From a virus, in IMG/VR virus record IMGVR_UViG_3300042868_003340, positions 1 through 47,850 of that record: a stretch of DNA of 47,850 nt. One strand, written 5' to 3'. The notes under the pieces were generated by a model. It saw only the letters and a program-made list of their open reading frames with translations, made no database searches and was not told the origin of the DNA. A program made the translations under genes and the position numbers. Each line of letters begins with the position of its first letter. The stretch's first letter is position 1. This document shows, piece after piece, positions 12,721 to 21,268 of the stretch.

Positions 12721-14889
12721 ATGATTCTTAGTAACGCTCCCCAAAATGAAGCTATCCTGAGCAACGTTGGCGAGATTGGCGAGTTCCGTATTCGTAACTC
12801 TGCTAAAGCCTTTTCCATTCTTAGCTCGGGTTTGTATGCAAACAAAATTCGAGCAGTAGTCCGAGAGCTGAGTTGCAATGCTGTCGACAGCCATGTTGCC
12901 GCAGGCCGGGCCACACATCCGTTTGATGTGCATCTTCCTAATGCATTAGAACCACATTTTTCAATCCGTGATTACGGTACTGGACTTTCACATGATCAAG
13001 TTACACAAATTTACACTACCTATTTTGAATCTACTAAGACTAATAGTAACGCCTTCATTGGAGCTCTCGGCCTCGGTAGTAAGTCTCCTTTTAGTTATAC
13101 TGATAACTTCACTGTAACTGCTATCCAAAATGGTAAGAAGGGCATCTACACTGCTTTCATCAACGATACTGGTGTTCCTAGTATTGCACTGATGATGACT
13201 GAAGCTACCGACGAGCCTGCCGGTGTTGAAGTTAAGTTCTCTGTTAATGAACGGTATGACTTTGACAAGTTTCGTCAAGAAGCCCGCATTGTTTACAAGT
13301 TCTTTGCTCTGCGCCCTGTCGTTAGCGGTAGCAACAGCTTTGAATTTGAAGATGCAGAGTACGAAAGCCGAGACATTATTCCCGGTGTTCATTCTTACAA
13401 GGGTCGCTCCGGTAGTGTTGCCATTATGGGTAATATTGCTTATCCGATCGATGTTCCGGCGGCTGACACCAGTTTAGGTGACTTACGTGGAATGCTTAAC
13501 TGCGGACTTGAGTTGCACTTTGGTATCGGCGAGTTGGACTTCCAAGCTTCGCGTGAAGGCTTGAGCTACATCCCTAGTACTATTGAAGCTATCAAGAACA
13601 AGTTAGAATCATTGAATGCCGCGTTGGCAGTGGTAATTGCTAAAGAAGCAGATGCTATTCCCAACCTGTGGGACCGTGCTGTATTCTTGTACAAGAAGAA
13701 AGAGCACCGCCTGTGGACTGGGGCTGTGAATAAGTATGCCATTGACACAAACTTGCCTACTTACAATACTAAACAGTACAGCCAAATGGCTCGCTTTGAT
13801 TTCAAAGTTGAGGACTTGGCCTCCAAGTACAACATTGTAATTAAACAGTTAAGTCAACACCGCGGAAGCAAGACTGTAACCAATGGTAAGAGCGTTACTG
13901 AGTATGCAGATAACCATGCAAAGGATGCCAATGGACATTATATCACTTGGCAAGAATGGCGTATTGGTGTAGATGACACCAGCCACTTTATTATCAATGA
14001 TTTGAAGACTGGTGCTAGCGAACGTGCTCGTTATCACTACAAGGAAACTGGTTGTGATGTTTACAGCCGTGCTATTTGGATTTTGGAAAAAGCAGACAAG
14101 ACCAAGGCAATGGACACTGCGGCATTCTTTGCCACTATCCAAGAACCTCCATTGGCTCGTCGCTTTGCGGCAAGTACGTTGAAGCAACGTGATCGTGAGA
14201 AGTTGGGTAAGAACGTTACTATCCTTAGTCTCCAAAAACGTAACACTGGTAACTATCGTCGCAGTGACGAAGATATGGTATGGCGTGATGCGGGTAAGGC
14301 TGATACGTTCGACACTACTACTACCTTCTATTATGTTCCGTTGAGCGGCTTTACAATGCAGAGTGCCAAAGGTTATACTAGTGGTGCCGAATTGTACGAT
14401 GACGTTAAGGGACTGCCTGGATTGTTTTCTGGAACTATCTATGGTGTTCGTAAGAGCGACATCGAAGAGATCAAGAAGATGAAAAACTGGATCAACTTTG
14501 AGGATCATGTTGCCGCAACATTGAATGGCAAAGATACTGCAAAGATTTTGATGAGTTTGGTTAAGAGCCGACTTGACAATGCGGACATTTTGCAGTACAA
14601 TAATCAAGTACTGGGACTGATCGATAGCAATAGCCCCTACACTAAGATTGTAGAAACTTTTGCTAAAGTTGAAAAGTTTCAAGGTAACTCTTACAATGTT
14701 GAACGCTTGTTCCGACGTTTTGCACCTAGTGCTAATCTTAGCCCAGATGCATTGTTGATCAAGTACAACAACGAAATGAAAGCGGTGACTAGTAGGTATC
14801 CGCTTTTGAACAAGCTAAACACCTACCGCTGTGAGGCGAGCGATATCGCCGAATATGTTAATTTGATCGACGCAAAAAAAGGTATTTGA
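12721..14889 (+). CDS. rIIA: rIIA-like protein with GHKL ATPase domain
   Basis: This 722-residue protein is almost the length of T4 rIIA. The N-terminal GHKL (HATPase) domain shows the N-box RELSCNAVDSH (48-58), the G1 box DYGTG (84-88) and GLGSKSPFSYTD (117-128). In T4 the rII proteins associate with the membrane, affect lysis timing and allow escape from the RexAB exclusion system. The biochemical role is still unsettled. It is followed by rIIB after one base and then by small membrane proteins and an SPFH protein, consistent with membrane function. Confidence 0.92.
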   Translation: MILSNAPQNEAILSNVGEIGEFRIRNSAKAFSILSSGLYANKIRAVVRELSCNAVDSHVAAGRATHPFDVHLPNALEPHFSIRDYGTGLSHDQVTQIYTTYFESTKTNSNAFIGALGLGSKSPFSYTDNFTVTAIQNGKKGIYTAFINDTGVPSIALMMTEATDEPAGVEVKFSVNERYDFDKFRQEARIVYKFFALRPVVSGSNSFEFEDAEYESRDIIPGVHSYKGRSGSVAIMGNIAYPIDVPAADTSLGDLRGMLNCGLELHFGIGELDFQASREGLSYIPSTIEAIKNKLESLNAALAVVIAKEADAIPNLWDRAVFLYKKKEHRLWTGAVNKYAIDTNLPTYNTKQYSQMARFDFKVEDLASKYNIVIKQLSQHRGSKTVTNGKSVTEYADNHAKDANGHYITWQEWRIGVDDTSHFIINDLKTGASERARYHYKETGCDVYSRAIWILEKADKTKAMDTAAFFATIQEPPLARRFAASTLKQRDREKLGKNVTILSLQKRNTGNYRRSDEDMVWRDAGKADTFDTTTTFYYVPLSGFTMQSAKGYTSGAELYDDVKGLPGLFSGTIYGVRKSDIEEIKKMKNWINFEDHVAATLNGKDTAKILMSLVKSRLDNADILQYNNQVLGLIDSNSPYTKIVETFAKVEKFQGNSYNVERLFRRFAPSANLSPDALLIKYNNEMKAVTSRYPLLNKLNTYRCEASDIAEYVNLIDAKKGI

Positions 14890-14890
14890 A

Positions 14891-15958
14891 ATGAGCTATC
14901 CATATTTGATCCAAGGATCTAACATCGTTGTGGTAATTGGTAACAAGAGCCATACTATCAGTAAAACCCACATTACCTACCAAAAGGTACTTGATGCTAT
15001 TAAGGCCAGTGAGTGGGATCTGGTTAAAGACATCATCGAACCCAAAAAGGTTGTGTTGAACTACGGCGCAGGTAATGTGTCTATCCAAGGCGAAACCTTG
15101 TACTGGAAAGGACAAGTTCTCAACACTGGATTGGCCACACGCATGATTGCCATGTTGCAAGAAGGCTTTCCAATTGAGCCAATGGTTGCATTTATGGAAA
15201 ACTTGTATGCTAACCCTAGCAAGCGAGCAGTCACAGAGCTGTACGGTTTCTTGGAAAAGAACAACTTGCCAATTACTCCAGATGGTCACTTCCTTGCCTA
15301 TAAGAAAGTACGTCATAACTTCTTGGATGTACATTCCGGTACTATGGATAATAGTCCAGGTACTGTTGTTGAAATGGAACGCAACAAGGTCGACGACAAC
15401 AAGGATCAAACTTGCTCCACGGGTCTGCATTTCTGCGGTATTAGTTACTTGAGCCAATTTGGCGGAGACCGTACAGTTATTGTCAAAATCAATCCTGCTG
15501 ATGTTGTAAGCATTCCAAGTGACTACAACGAAGCTAAGGGTCGTGCTTGCCGCTACGAAGTTATCGGTGAGATGGGAGTTAGTGCAGAAGATGCGTTTGA
15601 CAAATCAGTACAAAGCAATGCAAATGGTACCCAAACTGTTCGAGCACCTGCTCCTGAACCCAAAGTTAATCACGGTCCGTTCAGCAAGGGTTACAGTGAT
15701 GGCTTTTATGACAAAGGCTATAACGATGGTGAATATTACGGCTTTCGCGAAACTACTGCTTATGAAGCAGGGTTCGATGCTGGCGCAGAAGATCGTGAAG
15801 ATGGTACACCAGAACGCTATCGTTATGAGCCAAAGGCAGTATCTACTCCTGCGGGTTGGACTCGCAATGCCGACGGCAAAGTAAGTCCTCCTCCTGGAAC
15901 TACCTTTACTGCTCAAGGTGGTGCTTGGCCCTTTCCAAATAAGGATCAATCAATATGA
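14891..15958 (+). CDS. rIIB: rIIB-like protein
   Basis: This 355-residue protein is longer than T4 rIIB (312). The family core lies at about 130-230: FLAYKKVR, DVHSG, a Cys/His segment TGLHFCG and a VKINPADVVSIPSDYN stretch. The C-terminal extension (about 260-310) has Gly-Tyr/Asp repeats of the form GY.DG and AGFDAG, then a Pro-rich tail. It follows rIIA directly with an AAAGG site and overlaps a 58-residue membrane gene by ATGA. Confidence 0.88.
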   Translation: MSYPYLIQGSNIVVVIGNKSHTISKTHITYQKVLDAIKASEWDLVKDIIEPKKVVLNYGAGNVSIQGETLYWKGQVLNTGLATRMIAMLQEGFPIEPMVAFMENLYANPSKRAVTELYGFLEKNNLPITPDGHFLAYKKVRHNFLDVHSGTMDNSPGTVVEMERNKVDDNKDQTCSTGLHFCGISYLSQFGGDRTVIVKINPADVVSIPSDYNEAKGRACRYEVIGEMGVSAEDAFDKSVQSNANGTQTVRAPAPEPKVNHGPFSKGYSDGFYDKGYNDGEYYGFRETTAYEAGFDAGAEDREDGTPERYRYEPKAVSTPAGWTRNADGKVSPPPGTTFTAQGGAWPFPNKDQSI

Positions 15959-16131
15959 TTAAACTTTGGCTTGCATTTGCGGTCTTTGCTATTCTACTTC
16001 ACTTTGGCATTACTGCTTTGAGAAATATGAACGGTTTGGAACAATTGGCCTTGACAAAAAGCATAGGTTATAGTATACTTGTATCACTGGCAGCAGCAAT
16101 GTTGATGACAGTGATCTATATTAATTTTTAA
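15955..16131 (+). CDS. Small two-helix membrane protein
   Basis: This 58-residue ORF overlaps the rIIB stop by ATGA. Two hydrophobic segments (about 4-18 and 38-56) are separated by a short polar loop containing EQLALTKS, suggesting an inner-membrane hairpin. The promoter for the downstream genes lies inside its coding sequence. Position next to rIIAB and SPFH suggests a membrane or exclusion role, but no family is recognised. Confidence 0.6.
   Translation: MIKLWLAFAVFAILLHFGITALRNMNGLEQLALTKSIGYSILVSLAAAMLMTVIYINF
16051..16079 (+). promoter_or_regulatory. Internal promoter for the SPFH gene
   Basis: TTGACA (16051-16056) and TATACT (16074-16079) are 17 bp apart within the coding sequence of the 58-residue membrane protein. 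It would give separate expression of the 28-residue peptide and the SPFH lipoprotein. Confidence 0.6.
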
Positions 16132-16139
16132 GGACTTAT

Positions 16140-16226
16140 ATGATCAATGATCGTTGGCTCAGGCCCGTATATTTTTCGTTGGGCTTTGTCGTTTGTTTTT
16201 ATCTTTTTTCTACCGGAGTTATCTAA
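16140..16226 (+). CDS. 28-residue membrane peptide
   Basis: The ATG at 16140 follows AAGGACTTAT. The peptide has a charged start (MINDRWLRP) and one hydrophobic helix, and ends directly before the ATG of the SPFH gene (no gap). Coupled translation with the SPFH protein is likely. It is too small for family assignment. Confidence 0.45.
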   Translation: MINDRWLRPVYFSLGFVVCFYLFSTGVI

Positions 16227-17024
16227 ATGAATCGTTTTATTAAAGTTGGTTTTGTTGTCGCCGCAGTTGCTCTAACTTCTGCTTGTACCCGTATTGAAAC
16301 TGGTGAGGTCGGAGTGCGAGTTGGGTTCGATAAACAGGTTCAGAGTGGTGAGTTGATTCCGGGCTCGTTCAATCAAACACTAATCGGTGATGTACTTACA
16401 TTTCCAGTTAAAGACGTTAATGTGTCTTTAGAAAATATGACACCTGTAGCCAAAGACAATTCAACCATGAAAGACTTGGATGCTGTGGTTGTTTACAACA
16501 TCAATCCACAACAAGTGTCAGAACTGTATGCTACTAAGAATAAGGCATTCCACGCCGAGTTCAAAGGTGATACCTATGTGATGTACAACTATATTGTTCA
16601 GAATGCTCGTAATGCCATCTACAAGGCAGCACGTAAATACGAAGCATTGGACATGGCAGACAATCGCGGTGAAATGGAAAAGTTCATTCAAGATGAAATC
16701 GTTCGCAACTTAGCAGAAGAAAAACTAGACGGTAGTATTATGATTAGCCAAGTGTTGATTCGTAACGTTGTACCCGCAGACTCAGTTGTTGAAAGTGCCA
16801 ATGCATTAGTTCGAAGCAAGAACGAGTTGAAGCAGAAGGAAGTTGAAGTTAAGACTGCTGAAGCCGAAAGTCGTCGTATGGCAGCTTTGGCTAACAACTC
16901 TGGAGCAAGTATTGCATTCATGCAGGCACAGGCCATGTTGAACATCTCCGAAGGTATCAAGAACGGTCAAGTACAGACCATTGTAGTTCCTAGCAACTTC
17001 AATGCATTGATGATGCCAAAATAA
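16227..17024 (+). CDS. SPFH/prohibitin-domain lipoprotein
   Basis: This 265-residue protein has a lipobox, LTSAC with Cys20, then an SPFH (band 7) domain at about 23-190 beginning GEVGVRVGFDK. A long charged coiled-coil follows (Glu/Lys/Ala-rich, about 195-225), then the C-terminal segment QTIVVPSNFNALM. SPFH proteins form ring-shaped membrane assemblies that control proteases or membrane patches. A lipid anchor in place of the usual N-terminal helix is unusual. The context beside rIIAB and two small membrane proteins suggests membrane protection or superinfection exclusion. A terminator follows. Confidence 0.85.
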   Translation: MNRFIKVGFVVAAVALTSACTRIETGEVGVRVGFDKQVQSGELIPGSFNQTLIGDVLTFPVKDVNVSLENMTPVAKDNSTMKDLDAVVVYNINPQQVSELYATKNKAFHAEFKGDTYVMYNYIVQNARNAIYKAARKYEALDMADNRGEMEKFIQDEIVRNLAEEKLDGSIMISQVLIRNVVPADSVVESANALVRSKNELKQKEVEVKTAEAESRRMAALANNSGASIAFMQAQAMLNISEGIKNGQVQTIVVPSNFNALMMPK

Positions 17025-17042
17025 TTGTACAATAACAAGAAT

Positions 17043-17066
17043 AAGGGCCATTGCGGCCCTTTTCTT
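17043..17066 (+). terminator. Intrinsic terminator
   Basis: AAGGGCC/GGCCCTT with loop ATTGC is followed by TTCTT. It lies 18 bp after the SPFH gene and only 11 bp before the next ATG, so the next gene probably depends on read-through or lacks its own leader. Confidence 0.8.
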
Positions 17067-17077
17067 ACATAATAAAA

Positions 17078-17356
17078 ATGATTTCATTTAACTTCAATAT
17101 CCGCAATCCGTGGAGCACTACGTTTAAGAACTTATGGTGTCGGGCGTATAATACTCCGTTCAAAAACAAGTACATTGAGTTAGAGATTACTAGAGATTTT
17201 ACTTTAGTATCCTTTATGTTCAATTGGACTGTACGCCAAAGTCATGCAGGGCTAGACTTAGAGATAGGTGTGTTTGGGTATAACGCACATTTTAATTTCT
17301 ATGATAATCGTCATTGGAATGTAGAATTAGGTTGTTATTGCAAATATGATGAATAA
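17078..17356 (+). CDS. Conserved phage protein of unknown function
   Basis: This 92-residue protein is rich in aromatic residues and beta-type segments: FNFNIRNPW near the start, FKNLWCRAYNTPFKNKY, and YDNRHWNVE near the end. The look is typical of a conserved small T4-like phage family without known function. The start at 17078 is chosen over an in-frame TTG at 17051, which lies inside the terminator hairpin. No clear ribosome site is present. Confidence 0.65.
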   Translation: MISFNFNIRNPWSTTFKNLWCRAYNTPFKNKYIELEITRDFTLVSFMFNWTVRQSHAGLDLEIGVFGYNAHFNFYDNRHWNVELGCYCKYDE

Positions 17357-17371
17357 TATACTTCATAAGTG

Positions 17372-17400
17372 TTGACAACAGACTAATTTTATTGTATAAT
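17372..17400 (+). promoter_or_regulatory. Promoter, leaderless type
   Basis: TTGACA (17372-17377), a 17 bp spacer and TATAAT (17395-17400). The next ATG is at 17406, five bases downstream, so transcription would start at about the ATG itself. Confidence 0.8.
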
Positions 17401-17405
17401 ATTAT

Positions 17406-17663
17406 ATGACATTTACATTACATGACAGCAAAATACATACCATTAAACCTGGTAATCGTAATTTTCAAATCATGTCTGGTTTGGTTGTAGCTTCTAGGGC
17501 CGCTTTTGAAATCTCTGAAAACTGCCCTAGGAGATACGGTGAGGCAATAGAAACTGCTATCAACAATGGCTGGCTTATTCCTGTTGCTAATGTAACAGAA
17601 CGTGAACTATTGTTTATAGGACTAAATCAGAGACCAAATCTACTGATTGACACTTGCAACTAA
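17406..17663 (+). CDS. Hypothetical protein, leaderless
   Basis: This 85-residue protein has no recognised domain. The N-terminal part is beta-like (HTIKPGNRNFQIMSGLVV). The middle holds a Cys, RRYGEAIETAINNGW and a helix. The ATG is five bases after the -10 box and lacks a ribosome site. It heads the unit that includes the glycosyltransferase. Confidence 0.65.
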   Translation: MTFTLHDSKIHTIKPGNRNFQIMSGLVVASRAAFEISENCPRRYGEAIETAINNGWLIPVANVTERELLFIGLNQRPNLLIDTCN

Positions 17664-17689
17664 GATAATTATTAAAATAAAGGACAAAA

Positions 17690-18514
17690 ATGTCAAAAGG
17701 CAAACTTAACATACCTACTGCAAAAAAACCGCAACAAATTCCCACACGCAAAGCAACCATTCCGACTATTAGAAATGACTTGCCTGGTGCGGCTAATAAA
17801 AACGTACCGTTGACTAAAGCAAGTCCGTTTCCCACTCAATCAGCTATGTCTCCAAAGACAATGGGTAATCCGTCAAAGACCCCTAGCATAATGATTGCAT
17901 GTCCGTCTATGGAAATGGTTAATGCAGAATTTGCACAGCATCTAGCAATGGCCGCTGCCAATATGGTAGCGCACGGTATTAAAATTAATTGTGCTTTCAA
18001 TATCGGAAGTGTCATTACAATTGCTCGAAGAAATCTTGCAGATATTTTCATGAAGAGTGATTTTGATTACATTTGGTGGGTTGACAGTGATATGAAATTC
18101 CCAATCGATGCGCCGTTACGTATGCTCAAACGTAATGTACCGATTGTTGGATGTAATTATCGTAGACGTCGATTCCCGAATCCAAACTTTACAGGTATGA
18201 CCGGGACTCCCGGAAAGTTCGTAGAGTTTCAAACCACAGACACTAGCCCAGCGATGGAACAAATTGATGTTCTACCACATGGCTGTGTATTAGTACATCG
18301 TTCTGTATATGAAAAAATTACTGGACCTTATTACCTGCAAGAATTTGTACCAGAACTTAACTTAGAAATTGGAGAAGACATCTTCTTCTGTCAACAGGTT
18401 AAGAAGGCAGGCTTTGAAATCTGGTGCGATCAAGAGTTAAGTCGAGAAATTGCCCATATAGGTATTTTTCACTTTAACTACAATCTTAGTGTTGAGCAAC
18501 CCCCAAAAGCGTAA
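17690..18514 (+). CDS. GT-A fold glycosyltransferase
   Basis: In this 274-residue protein, after a Lys/Pro/Thr-rich N-terminal 60 residues, a GT-A (family 2-like) domain runs from about 65 to 270. It has PSIMIACPS, RRNLADIF, the DSD metal-binding motif in WWVDSDMKFP, VGCNYRRRR, and GEDIFFCQQVKKAG near the end with a closing His-Ile-Gly. Such phage enzymes transfer sugars to DNA bases, virion proteins or host glycans. The acceptor is unknown. The basic N-terminal tail might bind nucleic acid. AAAGGACAAAA precedes the ATG. Confidence 0.8.
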   Translation: MSKGKLNIPTAKKPQQIPTRKATIPTIRNDLPGAANKNVPLTKASPFPTQSAMSPKTMGNPSKTPSIMIACPSMEMVNAEFAQHLAMAAANMVAHGIKINCAFNIGSVITIARRNLADIFMKSDFDYIWWVDSDMKFPIDAPLRMLKRNVPIVGCNYRRRRFPNPNFTGMTGTPGKFVEFQTTDTSPAMEQIDVLPHGCVLVHRSVYEKITGPYYLQEFVPELNLEIGEDIFFCQQVKKAGFEIWCDQELSREIAHIGIFHFNYNLSVEQPPKA

Positions 18515-18526
18515 AGGCAAATTAAT

Positions 18527-18694
18527 ATGTACGAATCTATCGAAATCCGAAAAGTCCAGAACGGCGTAATTGTTACACTACGCAGTGAGGAAGATGAGGA
18601 TAAGGAGTACGTCTATGATACAGACCGTAAAGCGATCAAATTCGTCAAAGATCTACTTGAGTTAAAAACTAAAGATAAGATTTCGGTAGATTAA
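18527..18694 (+). CDS. Small acidic phage protein
   Basis: This 55-residue ORF starts with MYESIEIRKVQNG, followed by an Asp/Glu-rich turn (SEEDEDKEY) and a helix rich in Lys. An AAAGGCAAATT site precedes the ATG. The pattern matches a small conserved family in large phages with unknown role. It is 12 bp after the glycosyltransferase stop. Confidence 0.65.
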   Translation: MYESIEIRKVQNGVIVTLRSEEDEDKEYVYDTDRKAIKFVKDLLELKTKDKISVD

Positions 18695-18701
18695 AAATGT
18701 T

Positions 18702-19190
18702 ATGAAAAAAGAATACAAAATTAAAGATCGAGTATGGATTCATTTAGGTGAACGTAAACTTGTGGACGGCCGCGTAGTTGAGATTGTCGATTTGTCGCAT
18801 TTGAAGGAAGGGCATAGTCCAGATCGCGAATTATATATTATCGAAATAAAAACAGGAATTGATGACATTTACGAAGTTCGAGACTTCAATCAGATAAGTC
18901 CAGATGCTAGCGGTCCGATCAATTTGTTTAGGCATATTAAAGATGATCTATTAAAAAATCAACGTTACTTAAACAAGGTGGGTATTAAGATGCCAATGGA
19001 TGGTCCCCATCCATTAGCTGACCTAATAGAAGATGTTGGTCAAGACCCTGCTGATCCGACACCTGAACAGATCCATGCAGCAATTGAACGATCTGAAAAA
19101 GAAAATACAACTACAATTTTTAAGCCTGCAACCAAACGCCCGGCAAGGAAGAATTTTGCAAAACGCAAAACACCAAACGCAGGCGCTTGA
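18702..19190 (+). CDS. Hypothetical protein with basic tail
   Basis: In this 162-residue protein, residues 1-65 look like a small beta barrel (KIKDRVWIHLG...GRVVEIVDL...YIIEIKTG), possibly SH3-like. The middle is helical. The last 25 residues are Lys/Arg/Pro/Ala-rich, suggesting nucleic-acid contact. No family is recognised. It lies seven bases after the previous gene. Confidence 0.6.
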   Translation: MKKEYKIKDRVWIHLGERKLVDGRVVEIVDLSHLKEGHSPDRELYIIEIKTGIDDIYEVRDFNQISPDASGPINLFRHIKDDLLKNQRYLNKVGIKMPMDGPHPLADLIEDVGQDPADPTPEQIHAAIERSEKENTTTIFKPATKRPARKNFAKRKTPNAGA

Positions 19191-19482
19191 TAGCTTACAG
19201 CATATTGTAAATAGTTGGATACAATTGGCAGCAGATCCTTATATTATAGCTCGTATGATCGATAAGAAAAGGAAAACTTCCATTGTATTAGAAGAAGTTT
19301 GGCCAGCTGATGAACCCTACAATAACAGTAGTGGTACATTAGATAATATGGTTGCGTGGGTTACAACTGAATTAGAAAAATTACCAACTGTTCGGCGCAC
19401 TGCTTGGGATACTTGGGAATTTGACACTAGACGAGAAGCTGAAAGATTTGTTATAATGTATAACCTAAGATGGACAAGGTAA
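19156..19482 (+). CDS. Hypothetical protein with TTG start
   Basis: The open frame is credible from about 19156 to 19482 (108 residues). A TTG at 19156 has AAGGAAG five bases upstream, and no ATG is as well placed. Upstream in-frame ATGs at 19033 and 19075 would overlap the previous gene deeply. The protein has a helical start and a C-terminal segment, RRTAWDTWEFDTRREAERFV, that looks like a compact alpha/beta unit. The function is unknown. It overlaps the next gene by 13 bp. Confidence 0.55.
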   Translation: MQNAKHQTQALDSLQHIVNSWIQLAADPYIIARMIDKKRKTSIVLEEVWPADEPYNNSSGTLDNMVAWVTTELEKLPTVRRTAWDTWEFDTRREAERFVIMYNLRWTR

Positions 19483-19772
19483 GATATATCGAATTCGACA
19501 AAGACGGCTATCGTTGTGTAGAAGAAATACACAAGGTGGTTGTGCATCGATTTAGAATGGGCGATGTTGAAGATCCAGACTTGTATGCTGCTCAACCAAT
19601 ACACGAATGGGAACAGAGTGATGCAGGCAAGTTTGTTATGGAAAATGCTGTAGATACACCAGAATGGCACAGGCAGTTAGATCCCATGTCATATGGACAT
19701 CAATATGCTATAGTGGCGGAACTTGAAAAGAAGAAACTTTCCGAATTTTATTTAAGATTCAAAAAAACGTAA
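19470..19772 (+). CDS. Hypothetical protein
   Basis: This 100-residue protein begins with a strand-rich part (VRYIEFDKDGYRCVEEIHKVVVHRF), followed by PDLYAAQPIHEWEQSDAGKF and HQYAIVAELEKKKLSEFYL, a pattern common in small conserved phage proteins. No membrane segment or motif is visible. It overlaps the previous gene by 13 bp, so coupling is likely. Confidence 0.65.
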   Translation: MDKVRYIEFDKDGYRCVEEIHKVVVHRFRMGDVEDPDLYAAQPIHEWEQSDAGKFVMENAVDTPEWHRQLDPMSYGHQYAIVAELEKKKLSEFYLRFKKT

Positions 19773-19782
19773 AGGAATTTAT

Positions 19783-20622
19783 ATGCGCTCGCATTACTGG
19801 ACATGTTCAAAATTTGCAGACTGGATTCGAGGCACGAAAAAGCTCGGAGCAGGTACATCCGAAGAATGGGATGAATGGACTACTGCGGCTCAAATGAAAC
19901 ACAGCTTCCGTTACTGGTTAGCTGAAGAAGGTTTAGACATCCTTCAAAAAATTGTCTATTGGCCAACGGACAAATTATATGCTATCAAATATTATATCAA
20001 CAACCGATTTGTTTCTCGTACTCATAGCCTTACCGCTCATCCCCGGGATATTAAACCTGGCCAGTGGCAAGACGTGGGGAACCGCTTTTTGCCTTGCCTA
20101 TTCAATGAGCTGGTTGATTTTGTTGAAGTAGAATCAGCATGGATGCACATTGCCTGGGGTAGTAAAGAAGATAAAGCAAAATACAATCCTCCTTTCTATG
20201 CCACTGGTTGGTTTCGCTGGCGTACATGGCGTTGTCCACAGGCGGGCCTCGATCATCTCGATTGGGCAATGACACTTACATTTAGCAACGATATGGGTGT
20301 TGAAGAAGGCAGCGAACACCACGGCAAGCCCACTGGACAGGCCATCCGTGCAAAAGAAATCAAAGAACTTTACACATGGTGGACTGTGACCTATCGTGCT
20401 CGCCCTGATCCATACGATGCTAGTGGTTGGACTGCGGCATGTGAAGCAAGCCGAATTGCCAATGGCGGCAAGCTAAGTTTCAGTACTCCGAAGGATCCTG
20501 TTCTTAAGAAGGCACAAGACAAGGCTCACAAGCTGTTACAAAAGATCGAAGCAGACTACGAAAAAGAAGACGAAGCTATGATGATTCGTTTGATCAAAGC
20601 TCGTGATAGTCTATGGACCTAA
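19783..20622 (+). CDS. Conserved phage protein of unknown function
   Basis: This 279-residue protein is unusually rich in Trp and Tyr (for example FADWIRG, GWFRWRTWRCP, LYTWWTVTYR). The C-terminus is a charged helix. It begins MRSHYWTCSKFADW after AAAGGAATTTAT. It contains no signal peptide or nucleotide-binding motif. The even composition and length suggest a real, folded family found in large phages, but no function is known. Codon use is like its neighbours. Confidence 0.7.
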   Translation: MRSHYWTCSKFADWIRGTKKLGAGTSEEWDEWTTAAQMKHSFRYWLAEEGLDILQKIVYWPTDKLYAIKYYINNRFVSRTHSLTAHPRDIKPGQWQDVGNRFLPCLFNELVDFVEVESAWMHIAWGSKEDKAKYNPPFYATGWFRWRTWRCPQAGLDHLDWAMTLTFSNDMGVEEGSEHHGKPTGQAIRAKEIKELYTWWTVTYRARPDPYDASGWTAACEASRIANGGKLSFSTPKDPVLKKAQDKAHKLLQKIEADYEKEDEAMMIRLIKARDSLWT

Positions 20623-20624
20623 CT

Positions 20625-20786
20625 ATGCTGTGCTGTCAAGCGCCAAAAAATTACTCAGAAGATTACGATTGTTACTATTGTCAGCCTTGTAACATTTGGT
20701 TAGAAGATACATGTAAAGATCCAACCTGTGAGTTTTGCACTCAACGACCCGATAGCCCTTTAGGAGATAAAAATGGCAACACGTAA
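20625..20786 (+). CDS. Small Cys-rich, probably zinc-binding protein
   Basis: This 53-residue ORF starts two bases after the previous stop. Eight Cys residues occur: CC at 3-4, then the pairs CYYC and C..C patterns around residues 16-22, 32 and 37-40. One or two zinc knuckles are likely. It overlaps the next gene by 14 bp. No family can be named, and it could also bind Fe-S. Confidence 0.5.
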   Translation: MLCCQAPKNYSEDYDCYYCQPCNIWLEDTCKDPTCEFCTQRPDSPLGDKNGNT

Positions 20787-21054
20787 AAAGAAAGAAACAA
20801 TAACAATGGAAATGCCCGGCACGATCGGTGGGGCAAAAATTATTCTGCCAGAAAATATGCCTTCGGGCGTCTGGCCAATTATAAACCAAGGCAGGCATCT
20901 AACTGTGAAAACATTTGAAGATGGTCGAACAGAACTTATTTGGGATGACGAGGCCTTGCTCAGAGATGTAAGAGATGCTATACTAAGTTACGAAAGCAGA
21001 ATTCCTGTTTTAGAAAAAAAGAAAGCAAAAAATGCAAGATCCAAAACAAATTAA
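20773..21054 (+). CDS. Hypothetical protein
   Basis: This 93-residue protein has a Lys-rich start, then GGAKIILPENMPSGVWPIINQG, a short beta segment and a Lys-rich tail. GGAGATAAAA precedes the ATG. No motif is recognised. It overlaps neighbours on both sides and is probably part of one polycistronic message running to 22561. Confidence 0.6.
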   Translation: MATRKKKETITMEMPGTIGGAKIILPENMPSGVWPIINQGRHLTVKTFEDGRTELIWDDEALLRDVRDAILSYESRIPVLEKKKAKNARSKTN

Positions 21055-21268
21055 GGTTGTGTTTTCACCCGGTTCGTTTGATAATTTCGAAGGCACACAA
21101 GAAGAGCTTGACGAATTCATTGCTGAAATTACTGCAATGTTTCAAGATCCTGAAAAGATGATCGAAATGTCTAGACCGTTGGACATGGATGATCTTTCCG
21201 AAGATGACGAAGAAATAATTTCAAAGTTCTTGCAAGCTGATAATACGTCTACCCGAGTATTGCAATGA
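21032..21268 (+). CDS. Hypothetical acidic protein
   Basis: This 78-residue protein begins with the strand KVVFSPGSFDNFEGTQEEL, followed by acidic helices (LSEDDEEIISKFLQ). The layout fits small conserved phage proteins of unknown role. It overlaps the previous gene by 23 bp and the next by ATGA. Confidence 0.65.
   Translation: MQDPKQIKVVFSPGSFDNFEGTQEELDEFIAEITAMFQDPEKMIEMSRPLDMDDLSEDDEEIISKFLQADNTSTRVLQ

Noticed and set aside
13849-14682. Long minus-strand ORF (277 codons) opposite rIIA
   Set aside because: A shadow of rIIA codon bias; no promoter, ribosome site or domain pattern.
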